Source: an uncultured Bacilli bacterium | GTDB taxonomy: Bacteria > Bacillota_I > Bacilli_A > RF39 > UBA660 | Length of the DNA: 64,000 bases | Reading direction: 5' to 3' | Assembly: GCA_949451605.1 (NCBI GenBank) | Contig: CASTSB010000008.1 | Location: 1 to 64,000 of the forward strand | In this document: in pieces, positions 61,502 to 64,000 of the stretch | How positions within the stretch are numbered: position 1 is the first letter of the stretch | Layout: each line of letters begins with the position of its first letter | The notes under the pieces: generated by a model | Databases searched by the model: none | Told to the model about the DNA's origin: nothing | Seen by the model: only the letters and a program-made list of their open reading frames with translations | Position numbers and translations under genes: made by a program

Positions 61502-61507
61502 GTACTT
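61485..61507 (-). terminator. Intrinsic terminator after the GerM-like gene
   Basis: AAGTACTTG pairs with CAAGTGCTT (one G-U pair) around five bases, followed by TTTATTAT on the minus strand. Confidence 0.65.
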
Positions 61508-61517
61508 TTTTCATTTT

Positions 61518-62429
61518 TTATATATCATTCTTAGAAATTTGATCGATATTTTTACCATCTACTTCTAACATTATCATATCAACATCATAATTATCAAAAA
61601 CAGAATATGAAATACAATACAATACTTCTTCTAAAACTTCATCATTATTATCAAACAAAAAATTATTAAAATTTAATATTAAAGTATCATTATCTTCTCT
61701 TGACTCAATTAATTCTACATTACTATTAACATAACTTACTAAATCGCTTGATGTATTACTCACAAGTTCATCAACTATTATATTAATCTTTTCTCTTGAG
61801 TCATTTAAATATTTTGTAACTGGCACATAATATACCTCTTTATTATCTTCTAAAAGATAATATACAACTACCTTTGATATTTCATCTCTACTAGTTATAG
61901 AAGTTTCTTTATTAATATCCATTTTTTTATCCATTATATATGGATAACCCTCAATAGATTTACCATCTACTAAAATACTTACTCCCTTTACTTCCCCAAG
62001 CTCAATAATACTATAAACTATAGCTGTAACAGTAAGATCTAAATTTTTACTTTCTTCGATTTCTCTTGAAAAATTGACAGTTACATAAAATTCATCATAA
62101 TAAACATCAAGTATTTTAGTCGCCTTTGGAATTAAACCTTTCAAATTAGATGAATACTTACTATTACTATTAATCATTAAATAACTTAAAACTTTTTTTA
62201 CTTTATCTTCCATTTTTTCACTATCTATAAATATTTTCTTTTTTGCTAAATATCCATCTCTACTAAGTAAATACACGCTATGATTAGTAAGTCCAGTAAC
62301 ATCTTCCACTTCTAAATTAACTTTTAAAGAATTATTTTTATAAATATTAGGAATTGTTGAGACAACAAGTACAATAAATAAACAAAGAGTAGTAGTAAAT
62401 ATTTTTCTAACAGCTTTACTTTTAATCAT
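61518..62429 (-). CDS. GerM-like spore protein (GerMN domains)
   Basis: A 303-residue protein with one N-terminal membrane anchor (about 8-25, KIFTTTLCLFIVLVVSTI) and two GerMN-type domains: KVKKVLSYLMINSNSKYSSN...LIPKATKILDVYYDEFYVTVNFS, then a second with IIVDELVSNTSSDL and LILNFNNFLF (all given in part). GerM is involved in spore germination and cortex or SpoIIIA-channel functions in Bacillus. Start 62429 follows GGTGATATTA. Neighbour of gerE- and spoIIIAH-like genes. Confidence 0.8.
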   Translation of the reverse strand: MIKSKAVRKIFTTTLCLFIVLVVSTIPNIYKNNSLKVNLEVEDVTGLTNHSVYLLSRDGYLAKKKIFIDSEKMEDKVKKVLSYLMINSNSKYSSNLKGLIPKATKILDVYYDEFYVTVNFSREIEESKNLDLTVTAIVYSIIELGEVKGVSILVDGKSIEGYPYIMDKKMDINKETSITSRDEISKVVVYYLLEDNKEVYYVPVTKYLNDSREKINIIVDELVSNTSSDLVSYVNSNVELIESREDNDTLILNFNNFLFDNNDEVLEEVLYCISYSVFDNYDVDMIMLEVDGKNIDQISKNDI

Positions 62430-62457
62430 TAATATCACCTACAAAATAATATGAAAA

Positions 62458-62480
62458 AAACGCACAATTTAGTACGCTTT
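62458..62480 (-). terminator. Terminator after the GerE-like gene
   Basis: AAGCGTAC pairs with GTGCGTTT using two G-U pairs, followed by a T tract on the minus strand. Confidence 0.6.
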
Positions 62481-62685
62481 ATAAAGATAATTCCTGCAAT
62501 TTTATTAATTCAACTAACGCACCCGATCTACTACTTGAACCTAACTTTTGAATAACATTAGAAATGTGATTTCTAACAGTCTTTTCACTTATACCAAGGG
62601 TAAAGGCAATATCACGAGTTGTATAATCATCGATTAATAATTCAAAAATTCTCTTCTCTCTATTAGTCAAAATTGAAGTAGACAT
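62479..62685 (-). CDS. gerE: GerE-like LuxR-type transcription factor
   Basis: A 68-residue stand-alone LuxR-type helix-turn-helix, the length of GerE (about 74). LTNREKRIFELLIDDYTTRD, GISEKTVRNHISNVIQKLG and ALVELIKLQEL match the family. GerE controls late SigK-dependent coat genes in the mother cell. Start 62685 follows AGGTGATTAAG. Confidence 0.85.
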   Translation of the reverse strand: MSTSILTNREKRIFELLIDDYTTRDIAFTLGISEKTVRNHISNVIQKLGSSSRSGALVELIKLQELSL

Positions 62686-62728
62686 CTTAATCACCTACAA
62701 TATCTTATGTAAGTTTTCTGAAAATGTC

Positions 62729-63223
62729 CTAACTCTTTTGAAATTTAACTGTTATGTATTTCTTACTATCAAATTGTTCTTGTAAAAGTCGCATAACCTT
62801 ATTAGCTAAAGCTGAATCATGTTCAGTTGAGATACATACTGTATTAATATTTGTATTATCCATCTTTACAAAACAATCTAGTTTTAAGTTATCCTTAAGT
62901 TTTAACTCTAAATCTTGTTCTTTAGCTTGTACCTCATTTAAATATTTTAATTTTTCATAGGCATTATTTTTCTCCTCAGCCGATTTTGATGAAGTCATTT
63001 GCTCCTGTAGAACAGTCATTTCTTCTTGTCTTTCTTCTTGCAAATTAACTCTTAACGCAACTAATGAAGAAGCTTCTTCTATAGTCTCTACTACTTCAGG
63101 TTCTTTTTTAGGATCTGTATTTATTGTTTTCAATAAATCATTAGGCATTGTTATATAATAAGCACATAATACAACAATAATACTAAATAATGTAAAATAC
63201 CATAAATTTTTCTTTTTTATCAT
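62729..63223 (-). CDS. spoIIIAH: SpoIIIAH-like protein
   Basis: A 164-residue membrane protein: one N-terminal helix (about 7-26, YFTLFSIIVVLCAYYITM), then a charged helical extracytoplasmic region (LQEERQEEMTVLQEQMTSSK), and a YscJ-like C-terminal domain (DCFVKMDNTNINTVCIST). SpoIIIAH forms the mother-cell ring of the channel across the engulfment membranes, meeting SpoIIQ. The other spoIIIA genes are not in this window. Confidence 0.75.
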   Translation of the reverse strand: MIKKKNLWYFTLFSIIVVLCAYYITMPNDLLKTINTDPKKEPEVVETIEEASSLVALRVNLQEERQEEMTVLQEQMTSSKSAEEKNNAYEKLKYLNEVQAKEQDLELKLKDNLKLDCFVKMDNTNINTVCISTEHDSALANKVMRLLQEQFDSKKYITVKFQKS

Positions 63224-63267
63224 AGACTTCCTCTTCCTCTCTATAGTTCAATATATGAAAAAAAAAG

Positions 63268-63287
63268 AAGAATATGAAAATATTCTT
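63268..63287 (-). terminator. Intrinsic terminator after the YnbB-like gene
   Basis: AAGAATA pairs with TATTCTT around six bases, followed by a long T tract on the minus strand. Confidence 0.8.
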
Positions 63288-64000
63288 ACTTAATTATTTT
63301 ATTAACTGCACTCATAAGACCTAATTTACCATAATTATATGTAAGTCCACCTTGCATATAAGCAATATATGGGCTTCTAATTGGACCATCACAAGAAAGC
63401 TCAATTGAAGATCCTTGAGTAAATGCTCCTGCTGCCATAATAACCTTATCAGTGTAACCTGGCATATCAGATGCCTCAACTAGTGCATTAGAATCAATTG
63501 GCGATGCTTCCTGAATTCCTCTAGTAAATTCTACTAATAAATTAGGATCTCTAAATATAATGTTTTGCACAATATCAGCTCTTTCATCATTATATCTAGG
63601 CTCTACATCATATCCTAAACTCTCTAGAACTTTACTAGTAAGAACCGCAGTTTTTAAAGCACTGCTTACAACACTAGGAGCCATAAATAGACCTTGTAGA
63701 ATTTGTTTATTAATTCCAAGACTTGGTCCAACTTCTCTACCTTCTCCTGGAAGAGTAAGTCTCTCAGCACAAAGTTCTACTAAATCATGACGACCAGCAA
63801 TATAAGCTCCATTAGGAGCAATTCCACCACCTAAATTTTTAATTAAAGATCCTACCATTACATCTGCACCTATAGATACTGGCTCAACACGATTTACAAA
63901 TTCACAATAACAATTATCTACCATTATTATAATATTACTATCAATACTCTTTATAAAGTTAATAACTTTTTCAACTTTTTCTATTGTAAGACTCTTTCTA
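63286..64000 (-). CDS. YnbB-like PLP enzyme (methionine gamma-lyase family), partial
   Basis: The C-terminal 238 or so residues of a PLP-dependent protein of the YnbB/aluminium-resistance group. The frame remains open through 64000, beyond the ATG at 63924, so the gene extends outside the window. DVMVGSLIKNLGGGIAPNGA includes the PLP lysine; GAYIAGR, EGREVGP and GAFTQGSSIELSCDGPIR follow. Proteins of this family resemble cystathionine-type lyases, with no proven substrate in most bacteria. Confidence 0.88.
   Translation of the reverse strand, partial: RKSLTIEKVEKVINFIKSIDSNIIIMVDNCYCEFVNRVEPVSIGADVMVGSLIKNLGGGIAPNGAYIAGRHDLVELCAERLTLPGEGREVGPSLGINKQILQGLFMAPSVVSSALKTAVLTSKVLESLGYDVEPRYNDERADIVQNIIFRDPNLLVEFTRGIQEASPIDSNALVEASDMPGYTDKVIMAAGAFTQGSSIELSCDGPIRSPYIAYMQGGLTYNYGKLGLMSAVNKIIK

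Noticed and set aside
1-64000. CRISPR arrays, insertion sequences, prophage integrases
   Set aside because: No regularly spaced repeats, transposase or phage structural genes were seen. The only tyrosine recombinase is Xer-like and in its syntenic place.

Overview
This window comes from a very AT-rich, low-GC Gram-positive bacterium of the Firmicutes. TGA is used as a stop codon (for example at the end of yqfD and of GG-peptide A), so it uses the standard bacterial code rather than the Mycoplasma code. The gene order follows the Bacilli/Clostridia plan: hisS-aspS near dtd and rel, rimM-trmD-rplS-lepB-rbgA-rnhB-topA-xer, infC-rpmI-rplT, rpsB-tsf-frr, pheS-pheT, and yqfC-yqfD-ybeY-dgkA-cdd-era-yqzL-recO-glyS. 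Spore genes (sspI, yqfC, yqfD, a GerM-like gene, a GerE-like gene, a SpoIIIAH-like gene) show a sporulating lineage. An uncultured gut-type Bacilli/Erysipelotrichia-like organism is a reasonable inference, but the species cannot be named from the sequence alone. Almost every gene lies on the minus strand; only sspI and a TetR-type regulator lie on the plus strand.

Layout. 1-9.8 kb: TasA-like surface protein, aspS and hisS behind a T-box, AI-2E-family transporter, dtd, rel, secDF. 9.9-22.6 kb: Xer recombinase with a doubtful start, an unknown gene, topA, rnhB, rbgA, then a run of accessory genes (RhuM-like, uracil-DNA-glycosylase-like, HD-domain, GIY-YIG-like, M3 peptidase, flavin reductase-rubredoxin) and lepB. 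22.6-31.1 kb: rplS, trmD, rimM, two RNA-modification or hydrolase genes, and secreted TasA-like proteins, two of them fused to LamG-like domains. 31.2-40.9 kb: sspI, pheST behind a T-box, two tandem paralogues of unknown role, and a translation cluster (frr, tsf, rpsB, rplT, rpmI, infC). 40.9-45.9 kb: a SipW signal peptidase with five secreted or anchored proteins, resembling a TasA/SipW matrix operon. 46-53 kb: glyS behind a T-box, then the recO-to-yqfC block. 53-57.5 kb: an MMPL/RND exporter and a YhgE-like partner diverging from a TetR regulator. 57.5-61.5 kb: yqeY, rpsU, a five-gene peptide-secretion cassette and tRNA-Arg. 61.5-64 kb: sporulation genes and a partial PLP enzyme.

The strongest candidate for an undescribed system is the cassette at 58340-61258. 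It holds a C39-peptidase ABC exporter that appears to start at an AUU codon, a very small membrane accessory protein, two short peptides with double-glycine leaders, and a 46-residue hydrophobic peptide that may be the immunity protein. All five genes overlap their neighbours. The last three genes are very short and I read them directly from the sequence. Other unusual points are a SAP-like tail shared by ribosomal proteins S2 and L20 (nearly identical at DNA level), a Cys/His-rich tail on histidyl-tRNA synthetase, an AUA start for IF3, and an apparent frameshift at the start of the Xer recombinase gene.
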